From an uncultured Prevotellaceae bacterium (GTDB taxonomy: Bacteria; Bacteroidota; Bacteroidia; Bacteroidales; Bacteroidaceae): a DNA stretch of 39,295 nt. Every line of letters begins with the position of its first letter. Position 1 is the first letter of the stretch. The stretch covers positions 1 to 39,295 of the forward strand of contig CACZPU010000002.1 of assembly GCA_902783165.1 (NCBI GenBank), in the 5' to 3' direction. The notes under the pieces are model-generated. The model was not told where the DNA came from. It searched no databases and saw only the letters and a program-made list of their open reading frames with translations. The position numbers and the translations under genes are program-made. Below, one piece after another: positions 8,720 to 16,167 of the stretch.

Positions 8720-9856
8720 ATGATGAAAAAAGTCTGTATCTGTATCATAATGGTATTCATGGCAACTGCCATGGTTTATGCACAACATCCACAGGGACAC
8801 CGCGACTATAGTTATACCTCGCGTGAATGGAAACAGATAGCACGCTCCTACCCCGATGAGTTCTTCATGACACCAGAGGCAAGGCGCATCGCGCAAAATG
8901 TGCTCGACTATCAGCGCAATACGGGTGGTTGGCCTAAAAACCTGCCCATACACCGCGAACTGGGAGAGGAAAGGAAAGTGATTTTGGCCGACAAGAAAAA
9001 GCGTAACGACTCTACTACCGACAACGACGCCACAATTACTGAGATGACTTATCTCGCTCGACTGTATAACATATTGTCCGCACAAAACAATCCCGATGAC
9101 AAAGAAGACCTGAAAAAATACAAGGAGGCTTTCTTGAAGGGCGTGGACTTTATGCTTAGCGGACAGTATAAGAATGGTGGTTGGCCGCAGTTCTGGCCTG
9201 AAAACAGAGGCTACCAAGTGCACATCACTTTCAACGACAATGCCATGGTGCAGACACTGAAGGTGATTAGGGATCTCCGCGATGGTAAGGCTCCCTTCAA
9301 GAACTTGATTGATGAAAAACTGAAGAAACGTTTAAGCAATTCATTCGAAAAAGGCGTTGAGTGCATCTTGAATACACAGATTGTGGTGAACGGGGAACCA
9401 ACCGTATGGTGCCAGCAGCACGACCGTGTGACTTTGAAACCCACAGCTGCCCGGTCTTTTGAATTGGCATCTTACTGTTCGTCCGAGAGTGCATCGCTCG
9501 TCAGACTGCTCATGGAAATACCCCATCCAGACAGCCGTATCAAAGCTGCTGTTCATGGGGCAATGAAATGGTTTGAAGCTCACAAACTAATGGGAATAAG
9601 AGTGGAGACCTACAAAAACGAGAACGGACAATATGATCGACGGGTTGTGGAAGACGCAAATGCCGGACCTTTATGGGCAAGGTATTATGACTTCGAAACA
9701 GAACAACCATTCTTCTGCGACCGCGATGGCATTCCAAGAAAACACCTGAGTGAAATTGGCTACGAGAGGCGCAATGGTTACGGATGGTACAGCGATGGTC
9801 CTGCCAATCTGTATAAACGATACGAGAAGTGGAAGAAGCTGTACGACCAGCCTTAG
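8720..9856 (+). CDS. Secreted pectate lyase, PL10 type
   Basis: 378 aa with a signal peptide (about residues 1-21, ending MVYAQ). The sequence has family 10 pectate lyase hallmarks: QRNTGGWPKN near residue 70, NDNDATITEM-type helices of an alpha/alpha toroid, NGGWPQFWP followed by YxxHITFNDNAM, and WCQQHD...KPTAARSFELAS. Such enzymes cleave polygalacturonate by beta-elimination, using Ca2+. It stands alone, without SusC/SusD partners in this window, and is preceded by 273 nt (8447-8719) in which no promoter match is convincing. Export to the periplasm or surface is inferred. Confidence 0.88.
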   Translation: MMKKVCICIIMVFMATAMVYAQHPQGHRDYSYTSREWKQIARSYPDEFFMTPEARRIAQNVLDYQRNTGGWPKNLPIHRELGEERKVILADKKKRNDSTTDNDATITEMTYLARLYNILSAQNNPDDKEDLKKYKEAFLKGVDFMLSGQYKNGGWPQFWPENRGYQVHITFNDNAMVQTLKVIRDLRDGKAPFKNLIDEKLKKRLSNSFEKGVECILNTQIVVNGEPTVWCQQHDRVTLKPTAARSFELASYCSSESASLVRLLMEIPHPDSRIKAAVHGAMKWFEAHKLMGIRVETYKNENGQYDRRVVEDANAGPLWARYYDFETEQPFFCDRDGIPRKHLSEIGYERRNGYGWYSDGPANLYKRYEKWKKLYDQP

Positions 9857-9937
9857 TCGTATGGTGTCATCACATGTCTTCTGAGCCATCAAAAATCTGG
9901 CACTTGTAAGTTTTTTACACAAAAAAGTAGCAAAATG

Positions 9938-9969
9938 TTTGTTTAGTTCAAAGAAAAAAATTACTTTTG
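9938..9969 (+). promoter_or_regulatory. Promoter of the pheA-tyrA operon
   Basis: TTTG at 9938-9941 and TACTTTTG at 9962-9969, separated by 20 nt: a full match to the Bacteroidota -33/-7 consensus. Transcription should start near 9976, about 20 nt before the leader peptide ATG. Confidence 0.8.
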
Positions 9970-9996
9970 CAAACGAAATCATTAAAATAGACATTT

Positions 9997-10074
9997 ATGA
10001 ACACAAGGAATGCATCTTTCTATTATTTCTATTTTTACTTTGCAGGACACTGTGAAGCGGGAAGTTGCATGTAA
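9997..10074 (+). CDS. Phe/Tyr-rich leader peptide (attenuation sensor)
   Basis: 25-codon ORF: MNTRNAS, then eight consecutive aromatic residues (FYYFYFYF, codons 10018-10041: four Phe, four Tyr), then AGHCEAGSCM and TAA. It starts about 20 nt after the predicted transcription start and ends about 110 nt before pheA. The run matches the end products of the operon, and codons 19-22 contain the 5' arm of the antiterminator. This is the layout of a classical amino acid leader peptide: ribosomes stalling on uncharged tRNA-Phe or tRNA-Tyr would leave the arm free. The dual Phe plus Tyr content suits an operon holding both pheA and tyrA. Confidence 0.88.
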   Translation: MNTRNASFYYFYFYFAGHCEAGSCM

Positions 10075-10144
10075 ATTCCAAAGAGAAAAGAAGAGAATAC
10101 AAAATACTTCAAAATCCCGCTTCACAATAAGAGGCGGGGTTTTT
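10051..10144 (+). promoter_or_regulatory. Transcription attenuator: antiterminator versus intrinsic terminator
   Basis: Two mutually exclusive structures are visible. Antiterminator: TGTGAAGCGGGA (10051-10062) pairs perfectly with TCCCGCTTCACA (10115-10126), 12 bp. Terminator: AAAATCCCGCTT (10111-10122) pairs with 10132-10143, with two G-U pairs, around a 9-nt loop; the T run 10140-10144 provides the 3' U tract. They share 10115-10122. A ribosome completing the leader covers the 10051-10062 arm, allowing the terminator; a ribosome stalled on the aromatic codons leaves it free, allowing read-through into pheA. Confidence 0.87.
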
Positions 10145-10186
10145 CATTTAAGAAAAGACCAGTGACACAAACGAAAGACTAATAAG

Positions 10187-11017
10187 ATGAAAAGAATTGC
10201 AATACAAGGATTGACAGGTTCGTTCCACGACATTGCCGCCCACCAGTATTTCAAAGACGAACAGCTTCAACTGATATGCTGTTCCTCATTTGAACAGGTG
10301 TTTGAAAATCTCAAGCAAGACCCAACAGCCATCGGCATGTTGGCCATTGAGAACACCATCGCAGGAAGTTTATTGCACAACTACGAATTACTGCGCGACT
10401 CAGGCACTACAATTGTTGGAGAACACAAACTGCACATCAGCCACTGCTGTTGCTGTCTGCCTGAAGACGACTGGACTACCATCAAGGAAATACACTCCCA
10501 CCCTGTTGCTTTGATGCAATGCCGCCGATTCATCAACCAACACCCCAATCTCAAAGCAGTGGAAACAGACGACACAGCTGGCGCGGCCATTTATATCAAA
10601 GAGAACCAATGCAAAGGATGGGCTGCCATCTGCAGCAGCGAAGCTGCAAGAATAAATGGCATGCGTATACTTGAAGACCACATCGAGGACAACAAGCACA
10701 ATTTCACAAGGTTCCTCGTGGTTTGCAATCCAATGAAAGCAGATTTCATGCGTCCGCTGAACGAGGTCAACAAAGCAAGTCTTGTTTTCTCTCTGCCTCA
10801 CGAAGAAGGCTCCTTGTCACAGGTGCTGAGCATCTTGTCGTTCTACAAAATAAACCTGACAAAAATTCAGTCGTTGCCAATCATAGGACGTGAATGGGAA
10901 TATCTTTTCTACGTGGATGTCACCTACAACGACCTTACCCGATATCGACAGTCGGTAGATGCTATCGCTCCCCTTACCCGCGAGCTGAAAATACTAGGGG
11001 AGTATTTAGGGAACTGA
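10187..11017 (+). CDS. pheA: Prephenate dehydratase with C-terminal ACT domain
   Basis: 276 aa, monofunctional. The periplasmic-binding-like catalytic domain spans about 1-185 and contains the catalytic T-R-F at 174-176 (HNFTRFLVV) and AIENTIAGSL. An ACT domain follows (about 197-272). It converts prephenate to phenylpyruvate, committing flux to phenylalanine, and the ACT domain normally gives feedback inhibition by Phe. The usual ESRP motif of the ACT domain reads QSLP here. It is the first structural gene after the attenuator; a small ORF and the aminotransferase follow. Confidence 0.95.
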   Translation: MKRIAIQGLTGSFHDIAAHQYFKDEQLQLICCSSFEQVFENLKQDPTAIGMLAIENTIAGSLLHNYELLRDSGTTIVGEHKLHISHCCCCLPEDDWTTIKEIHSHPVALMQCRRFINQHPNLKAVETDDTAGAAIYIKENQCKGWAAICSSEAARINGMRILEDHIEDNKHNFTRFLVVCNPMKADFMRPLNEVNKASLVFSLPHEEGSLSQVLSILSFYKINLTKIQSLPIIGREWEYLFYVDVTYNDLTRYRQSVDAIAPLTRELKILGEYLGN

Positions 11018-11023
11018 CTTGGA

Positions 11024-11182
11024 ATGCTCGGCAGAGCAAAACAATTTCAACGCCATCGACGATACTCCCTTAAGAAACAACGAATAAACGAGTTGGCAAT
11101 GCGACAAAAAGATTTCTGTCCAGAACATGAAACAAGTAAGACTGAATGTAGTGTAAATGGTAATGAAAGTAACAGATTATGA
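11024..11182 (+). CDS. Candidate 52-aa basic small protein between pheA and the aminotransferase
   Basis: An ATG 6 nt after the pheA stop opens a 52-codon frame whose TGA overlaps the aminotransferase ATG as ATGA (11179-11182), filling the otherwise unexplained 161-nt gap exactly. The N-terminal half is strongly basic (MLGRAKQFQRHRRYSLKKQR); the C-terminal half is polar and acidic with two Cys. I do not recognise it. It could be a true small protein, a coupling ORF that lets ribosomes reach the next gene, or chance. Conservation in related genomes would decide. Confidence 0.4.
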   Translation: MLGRAKQFQRHRRYSLKKQRINELAMRQKDFCPEHETSKTECSVNGNESNRL

Positions 11183-12360
11183 ATGAAAAAAACATACAAC
11201 CAGCAAAAAGACTGGAATTGGTAAGCGAGTATTACTTCAGCAGAAAACTGAAAGAAGTGGCTGCACTCAATGCTCAAGGCAAGAACATCATCAGTCTTGC
11301 CATTGGCAGCCCTGATATGCCGCCGTCAAAGCAAACTGTTGATAAGCTATGCGAAGTGGCAAACAACCCCAATGCCCACGGTTACCAACCAACGATGGGA
11401 ACCAACGAACTGCGCCAAGCAATGGCAGACTTCTACAAGCGGTGGTACCAAGTGGAGCTGAATGCCCAAAACGAGATACTTCCACTGATTGGAAGCAAGG
11501 AGGGTATTCTGCATATCACTCTCGCCTTTGTCAATCCCGGAGAAAAGGTGCTGGTGCCTAATCCCGGCTACCCCACTTACACTTCGCTCAGCAAAATCCT
11601 CGGAGCAGAAATCGTCAACTACGATTTGTTGGAGAACAACGGGTGGCAACCCGATTTCGATGCTTTGGAAAAGATGGACCTGAGCCACGTTAAACTGATG
11701 TGGACCAACTATCCCAATATGCCTACAGGGGGAAATGCAAGGATGGAAACGTATGAGCGCCTGGTTGGATTTGCAAAAAAACACGGCATCGTAGTGGTGA
11801 ACGACAATCCTTACTCGTTCATCCTCAACGAAAAACCTTTATCTCTTTTACAAGTGGAAGGAGCAAAAGACTGCTGCATAGAGCTCAACTCGATGAGCAA
11901 AAGCCACAACATGCCTGGTTGGCGTGTAGGTTTGTGCGCCTCAAACGCCCAATTCATCCAGTGGATTCTGAAAATAAAGAGCAACATTGACAGCGGCACG
12001 TTCCGAGGCATACAGCTTGCCGCGGCAGAGGCATATCAGAACAGCATCGAATGGCATCGCGAAGCAAACATCAACACCTACCGTCGACGCCGACTGATTG
12101 CAGAGGAAATCATGAACACCCTTGGCTGCACATTCGACAAGAACCAAAAAGGCATGTTCTTGTGGGGGAGAATCCCTGAACAATACACCGATGCAGAAGA
12201 ACTGACAGAACGTGTACTCCACCAAGCGCGTGTGTTTATCGTCCCTGGATTCATTTTCGGAAGCAACGGCAAAAGGTATATCCGAATCAGTCTGTGCGCC
12301 AACGAAGAGAATATCAAAGAGGCTTTATGCCGTATAAAAAATGTGATTTCAGAATTGTAA
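11179..12360 (+). CDS. PLP-dependent aminotransferase, class I/II (aromatic/aspartate type)
   Basis: 393 aa, fold type I. Visible PLP-site residues: N180 in TNYPNMPTG, D209 and Y212 in NDNPYS, the Schiff-base Lys K241 in SMSKSHNMPGWRVG, and the C-terminal Arg region (YIRISLC). Its position between pheA and tyrA suggests transamination of phenylpyruvate and 4-hydroxyphenylpyruvate with glutamate, the last step of Phe and Tyr synthesis; broader aspartate or alanine activity is possible. Its start overlaps the small upstream ORF (ATGA). Confidence 0.9.
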   Translation: MNEKNIQPAKRLELVSEYYFSRKLKEVAALNAQGKNIISLAIGSPDMPPSKQTVDKLCEVANNPNAHGYQPTMGTNELRQAMADFYKRWYQVELNAQNEILPLIGSKEGILHITLAFVNPGEKVLVPNPGYPTYTSLSKILGAEIVNYDLLENNGWQPDFDALEKMDLSHVKLMWTNYPNMPTGGNARMETYERLVGFAKKHGIVVVNDNPYSFILNEKPLSLLQVEGAKDCCIELNSMSKSHNMPGWRVGLCASNAQFIQWILKIKSNIDSGTFRGIQLAAAEAYQNSIEWHREANINTYRRRRLIAEEIMNTLGCTFDKNQKGMFLWGRIPEQYTDAEELTERVLHQARVFIVPGFIFGSNGKRYIRISLCANEENIKEALCRIKNVISEL

Positions 12361-12386
12361 TAGAACAAACATCAATAACAAAACAT

Positions 12387-13451
12387 ATGGAACTGGAACT
12401 TCAACCTTTAAGTTTACCAAGCGACAACAAACGTCCTTTCGTCATAGCTGGACCATGTTCGGCAGAGACAGAAGAACAAGTGATGACAACCGCACGACAA
12501 TTGGCTGACAAAGGATGCCACAACTTTCGTGCTGGAGTATGGAAGCCACGCACTAAGCCAGGTGGTTTCGAGGGGAATGGAGAAAAAGCTCTTCCTTGGC
12601 TGAAACGAGTAAAAGAGGAGACCGGCATGCTCGTTACTACCGAAGTGGCAACTCCCAAACATGTTGAGTTATGCCTGAAATATGGTATCGACATACTTTG
12701 GATAGGAGCACGAACAAGCGCCAATCCTTTCGCCATGCAGGCCATTGCCGATGCACTGAGAGGAGTTGACATTCCCGTGTTTGTGAAGAATCCCGTGAGT
12801 CCGGATTTGGAATTGTGGATTGGAGCATTGGAGCGCATCAACCAAGCAGGCATCAAACGAATGGCTGCCATTCACAGGGGATTCTCCAGTGTCGACAAGA
12901 AGATTTACCGCAATATGCCCATGTGGCAACTGCCTATAGAACTCCACAGACGTATTCCCGAACTGCCCTTGATTTGTGACCCAAGCCATATAGGAGGAAG
13001 ACGTGAGCTCATCGCCCCGCTATGCCAACAAGCCATGGATATGGGATTCGACGGATTAATCGTGGAAAGCCATTGCGACCCCGACAAAGCATGGAGTGAT
13101 GCCAAGCAGCAGGTCACACCCGATGTTCTCGACTATATTCTCGGGCTGCTTGTTGTCCGCGACGAAACGGTTACCACCGAAGGTATCAACCAACTGCGCA
13201 AGCAGATTGATGAAATAGACAACGATCTGATGGACCTTCTCTCCAAACGTATGCGCATCTGTCGTGAAATTGGACAATATAAGAAAGAGCACAACATGAC
13301 TGTGCTCCAAGCCCAACGATACAGTGAGATACTGGAGAAACGCGGCGCCCAAGGTGCCATCTGCGGCATGGAACCCTCGTTTGTGAAGTCTGTTTTTGAA
13401 TCTATTCACGAAGAAAGTGTCAGGCAACAGATAGAAATCATCAATCAATGA
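12387..13451 (+). CDS. Bifunctional DAHP synthase (type I-beta)/chorismate mutase (AroQ)
   Basis: 354 aa from the ATG at 12387; an earlier in-frame ATG lies inside the aminotransferase. Residues about 1-260 are a KdsA-like DAHP synthase barrel (FVIAGPCSAE, AGVWKPRTKPGGFEG, EVATPKHVE, WIGARTSANPF, KNPVSPDLELW, CDPSHIGG). Residues about 265-354 are an AroQ chorismate mutase (INQLRKQIDEIDNDLMDLL, RMRICREIGQYKKEH). The fusion joins the first shikimate step and the chorismate-to-prephenate step. A similar Prevotella enzyme is known to be regulated by prephenate through the mutase domain. It follows the aminotransferase by 26 nt. Confidence 0.95.
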   Translation: MELELQPLSLPSDNKRPFVIAGPCSAETEEQVMTTARQLADKGCHNFRAGVWKPRTKPGGFEGNGEKALPWLKRVKEETGMLVTTEVATPKHVELCLKYGIDILWIGARTSANPFAMQAIADALRGVDIPVFVKNPVSPDLELWIGALERINQAGIKRMAAIHRGFSSVDKKIYRNMPMWQLPIELHRRIPELPLICDPSHIGGRRELIAPLCQQAMDMGFDGLIVESHCDPDKAWSDAKQQVTPDVLDYILGLLVVRDETVTTEGINQLRKQIDEIDNDLMDLLSKRMRICREIGQYKKEHNMTVLQAQRYSEILEKRGAQGAICGMEPSFVKSVFESIHEESVRQQIEIINQ

Positions 13452-13526
13452 TTCCCAACCGAGAGAAGTCAATAGTTCTGAATAATAGATATTTACATTT
13501 TATCATATAAACAATTTGTTCTTTTT

Positions 13527-14303
13527 ATGAGAATATTAGTGATGGGTGCAGGTAAAATGGGAAGTTTCTTCCTCGACCTGCTCAGTTTTGAACACGAAAC
13601 AGCCGTCTTCGAGAAAGACCCTAAACGGCTGAGATTCACCTATAACACCCTGCGATTCACATCGTTGGAAGAGATTAAGGATTTCAAACCCGAACTTGTC
13701 ATCAATGCGGTGACACTGAAATATACCATCTCGGCCTTCAAGGAAATCATTCCCTATCTTCCAAAAGACTGTATCATAAGCGATATAGCATCGGTAAAAA
13801 CCGACTTGAAAGATTTTTACGAAAGCTCAGGAATGCACTATGTCAGTACGCACCCGATGTTTGGTCCCACCTTCGCCAACCTGAACCAACTGCATGAGGA
13901 AAATGCCATCATCATCAACGAAGGCGACTTCATTGGACGGCTCTTCTTCAAAGACCTCTACCAGAAACTGGGGCTCAACATCTACGAATATTCTTTTGAG
14001 GAGCACGACAAGACTGTGGCCTACTCTCTTTCCATACCTTTTGTAAGCACATTTGTGTTTGCAGCCGTGATGAAACACCAGGATGCGCCCGGCACCACAT
14101 TCAAACGCCACATGCGCATTGCCAAAGGTGTGCTTAGCGAAGACGACTATCTGCTCCAGGAAATTCTCTTCAACCCTTATACCAGCGGGCAAGTGTCGAA
14201 GATACGCACCGAATTGAAGCAGCTTCTTGAAATCATCGACAACAAGGATTCTGACGGAATGAAATCGTATATCTCAAAAATACGCAACAATGTGAAAGGC
14301 TGA
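13527..14303 (+). CDS. tyrA: Prephenate dehydrogenase
   Basis: 258 aa. The N-terminal Rossmann motif reads MGAGKMGSF (6-14), followed by ISDIASVKTDL and THPMFGPTF, which are diagnostic of TyrA (catalytic His in the HPMFGP segment); the C-terminal helical dimerisation domain follows. It oxidises prephenate to 4-hydroxyphenylpyruvate with NAD(P)+. No ACT domain is present, so feedback is probably exerted by the attenuator and the upstream enzymes. It lies 75 nt after the DAHP synthase and 4 nt before the next gene. Confidence 0.95.
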   Translation: MRILVMGAGKMGSFFLDLLSFEHETAVFEKDPKRLRFTYNTLRFTSLEEIKDFKPELVINAVTLKYTISAFKEIIPYLPKDCIISDIASVKTDLKDFYESSGMHYVSTHPMFGPTFANLNQLHEENAIIINEGDFIGRLFFKDLYQKLGLNIYEYSFEEHDKTVAYSLSIPFVSTFVFAAVMKHQDAPGTTFKRHMRIAKGVLSEDDYLLQEILFNPYTSGQVSKIRTELKQLLEIIDNKDSDGMKSYISKIRNNVKG

Positions 14304-14307
14304 CCTT

Positions 14308-15312
14308 ATGCTCACCTATCTAATACTAAGCATCTTCACTTTTGTGGAACTGAATTGCGAAAACCTCTTCGACGCCAAGAAAGACAGCATAAAAGACGAT
14401 GCGGAATACACAGCAGAGAGTCAACGCAGATGGACTCGGACACGTTATTGGGACAAACTCAACAACATTGCCAAAGAGATTATCTCTTGCGGTGAAGAAG
14501 GACAGACCTGGTCGCTGCCCGATTTGGTCGCACTATGTGAGGTGGAGAACGACACGACCATGCACGACCTTACCCGCCGTTCCCTACTGAGAAACGCCGG
14601 CTACCAATATGTGATGACAAACAGTCCCGACTTGAGAGGCATTGACGTAGCATTGATGTACAACCCATACACCTTCAAGCTCATCAACAGCCATCCATTA
14701 CGCATCAATCCTCTCAAGAACATGCGTCCGACACGCGACATTCTCTATGCCAGCGGTCAAGTGGCAAACGGCGACACCTTGCATGTTTTTGTCGTCCACG
14801 CACCAAGCAAATTCGGCGGAAACCTTGCCACACGTCCTTTCCGTATGCTTGTCGCCCAGCAGTTGAACAATGCCATCGACTCAATTCGGCAACAAACACC
14901 TCACCCAAACATCATAATAGCCGGAGACTTCAATGACAACACCGACTCGCCCGTTCTTCAAACAATCATTGCCAACAACATGGATGATGTGTCATCGCAA
15001 GCTTCTGGCAGCCACGGAGCCAAGGGAACCTATAAATACAAAGGCCGTTGGGACAGCATCGACCATATCCTCATAAGCCGTTCCATGCAGAAATATTTCC
15101 GTTCATGCACCATCCATGACGCTCCGTTCCTCATGGAAAAAGACAACAATTACGGCGGAGTGCAACCCCGCCGCAATTATCGTGGATATAAATATCTTAA
15201 AGGATATAGCGACCATCTGCCACTGACAGCCTCCTTCGAATGGAGTGTCAGGAAAGATTCTCCTTCCGGTTCATGTCGCGATGAATCACCGAACCACTTG
15301 CTTGATGAGTAG
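14308..15312 (+). CDS. Endonuclease/exonuclease/phosphatase family protein
   Basis: 334 aa with EEP-fold motifs in order: VELNCENLFD, ALCEVEND, RGIDVALMY, IAGDFNDNTDSPV, and SDHLPLTASF. These supply the metal-binding Glu/Asp, the catalytic Asp and the terminal His. A short hydrophobic N-terminus (MLTYLILSIFTFVE) could be an inefficient signal or simply the first strand. It starts 4 nt after tyrA, so it is probably in the aromatic operon, though no link to that pathway is evident; the substrate may be a nucleic acid or a phosphodiester. Its 3' end overlaps the convergent SDR gene by 65 nt. Confidence 0.87.
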   Translation: MLTYLILSIFTFVELNCENLFDAKKDSIKDDAEYTAESQRRWTRTRYWDKLNNIAKEIISCGEEGQTWSLPDLVALCEVENDTTMHDLTRRSLLRNAGYQYVMTNSPDLRGIDVALMYNPYTFKLINSHPLRINPLKNMRPTRDILYASGQVANGDTLHVFVVHAPSKFGGNLATRPFRMLVAQQLNNAIDSIRQQTPHPNIIIAGDFNDNTDSPVLQTIIANNMDDVSSQASGSHGAKGTYKYKGRWDSIDHILISRSMQKYFRSCTIHDAPFLMEKDNNYGGVQPRRNYRGYKYLKGYSDHLPLTASFEWSVRKDSPSGSCRDESPNHLLDE

Positions 15313-16027
15313 CCAACACCAGCACCTCGGCTATCTGCACATGTTCGGGAGCTGAAGCGGCATAGAAGGCTACATCAGCAATATCATCGCCTGTGAGCGG
15401 TTGAATACCTTGATAAACATGGTCGGCACGGTCTTTGTCTCCATGGAAACGCACCACGCTGAAGTTGGTTTCCACCAAGCCCGGCTTCACATTCGTCACC
15501 CTCACTGCCGACTCTGCCACATCAATGCGCAGGCCGTCGGTGATTGCCTTCACAGCTGCCTTGGTGGCACAATAAACGCCCCCGCCAGCATAAGCGGCAT
15601 CGCCTGCAACACTACCGATATTGATGACATGCCCATGGTTGCGCTCCACCATGCGAGGCACTATCAGGCGAGTCATGGTGAGCAGGCCTTTGATATTGGT
15701 GTCTATCATGGTTTCCCAATCGTCCATACTCCCTTCGTACTCCTTTTCCAAACCGAGAGCCAAGCCGGCATTGTTGAGCAACACATCTATCTGGCTCCAT
15801 TTGCCTTGTAGCGAAGCCACCGCCTCTTCACAGCACTCCCTTTTCTGCACATCGAATTGCAGTGTGAGCACTTCCGCTCCTTTGTTTTCGGCTGCTTGTT
15901 TCACAGCCTCCAACTTATCGGCATTGCGTCCGGTCAGAATCAAATCATATCCCCCTTCTGCAAATCGAAGTGCGCATGCCCTGCCAATACCACTGGTGGC
16001 ACCGGTAATCATTGCTATTTTCTTCAT
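15248..16027 (-). CDS. SDR-family NAD(P)-dependent oxidoreductase (YdfG-like)
   Basis: 259 aa, classical short-chain dehydrogenase: TGATSGIG (8-15) for cofactor, NNAG (85-88), catalytic S139, and YxxxK with Y152 and K156. LTGRN at the end of beta-2 fits an NADP-preferring enzyme. The closest general type is the YdfG 3-hydroxy acid/serine dehydrogenase group, but substrate cannot be assigned. It is the last gene of a likely HAD-epimerase-SDR transcription unit, 140 nt after the epimerase, and its last 65 nt overlap the convergent nuclease-fold gene. Confidence 0.9.
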   Translation of the reverse strand: MKKIAMITGATSGIGRACALRFAEGGYDLILTGRNADKLEAVKQAAENKGAEVLTLQFDVQKRECCEEAVASLQGKWSQIDVLLNNAGLALGLEKEYEGSMDDWETMIDTNIKGLLTMTRLIVPRMVERNHGHVINIGSVAGDAAYAGGGVYCATKAAVKAITDGLRIDVAESAVRVTNVKPGLVETNFSVVRFHGDKDRADHVYQGIQPLTGDDIADVAFYAASAPEHVQIAEVLVLATHQASGSVIHRDMNRKENLS

Positions 16028-16167
16028 ATCGCTAATAGTTTGTCTTTATTATAAATGTTATATATTTTAGGCTAAAATGCACAACGAAGAAACCTTTTTG
16101 GTTGCTTCTCCCGAGGATGGTGACAAGCAGTCAAAACGACTTCTACAAGCATACCGAATCGCCTGCG

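Noticed and set aside
11047..11277. 76-aa minus-strand frame across the pheA-aminotransferase gap
   Set aside because: It overlaps the aminotransferase 5' end on the opposite strand and has low-complexity Phe/Leu/Ser composition; the plus-strand 52-codon frame fits the gap better.
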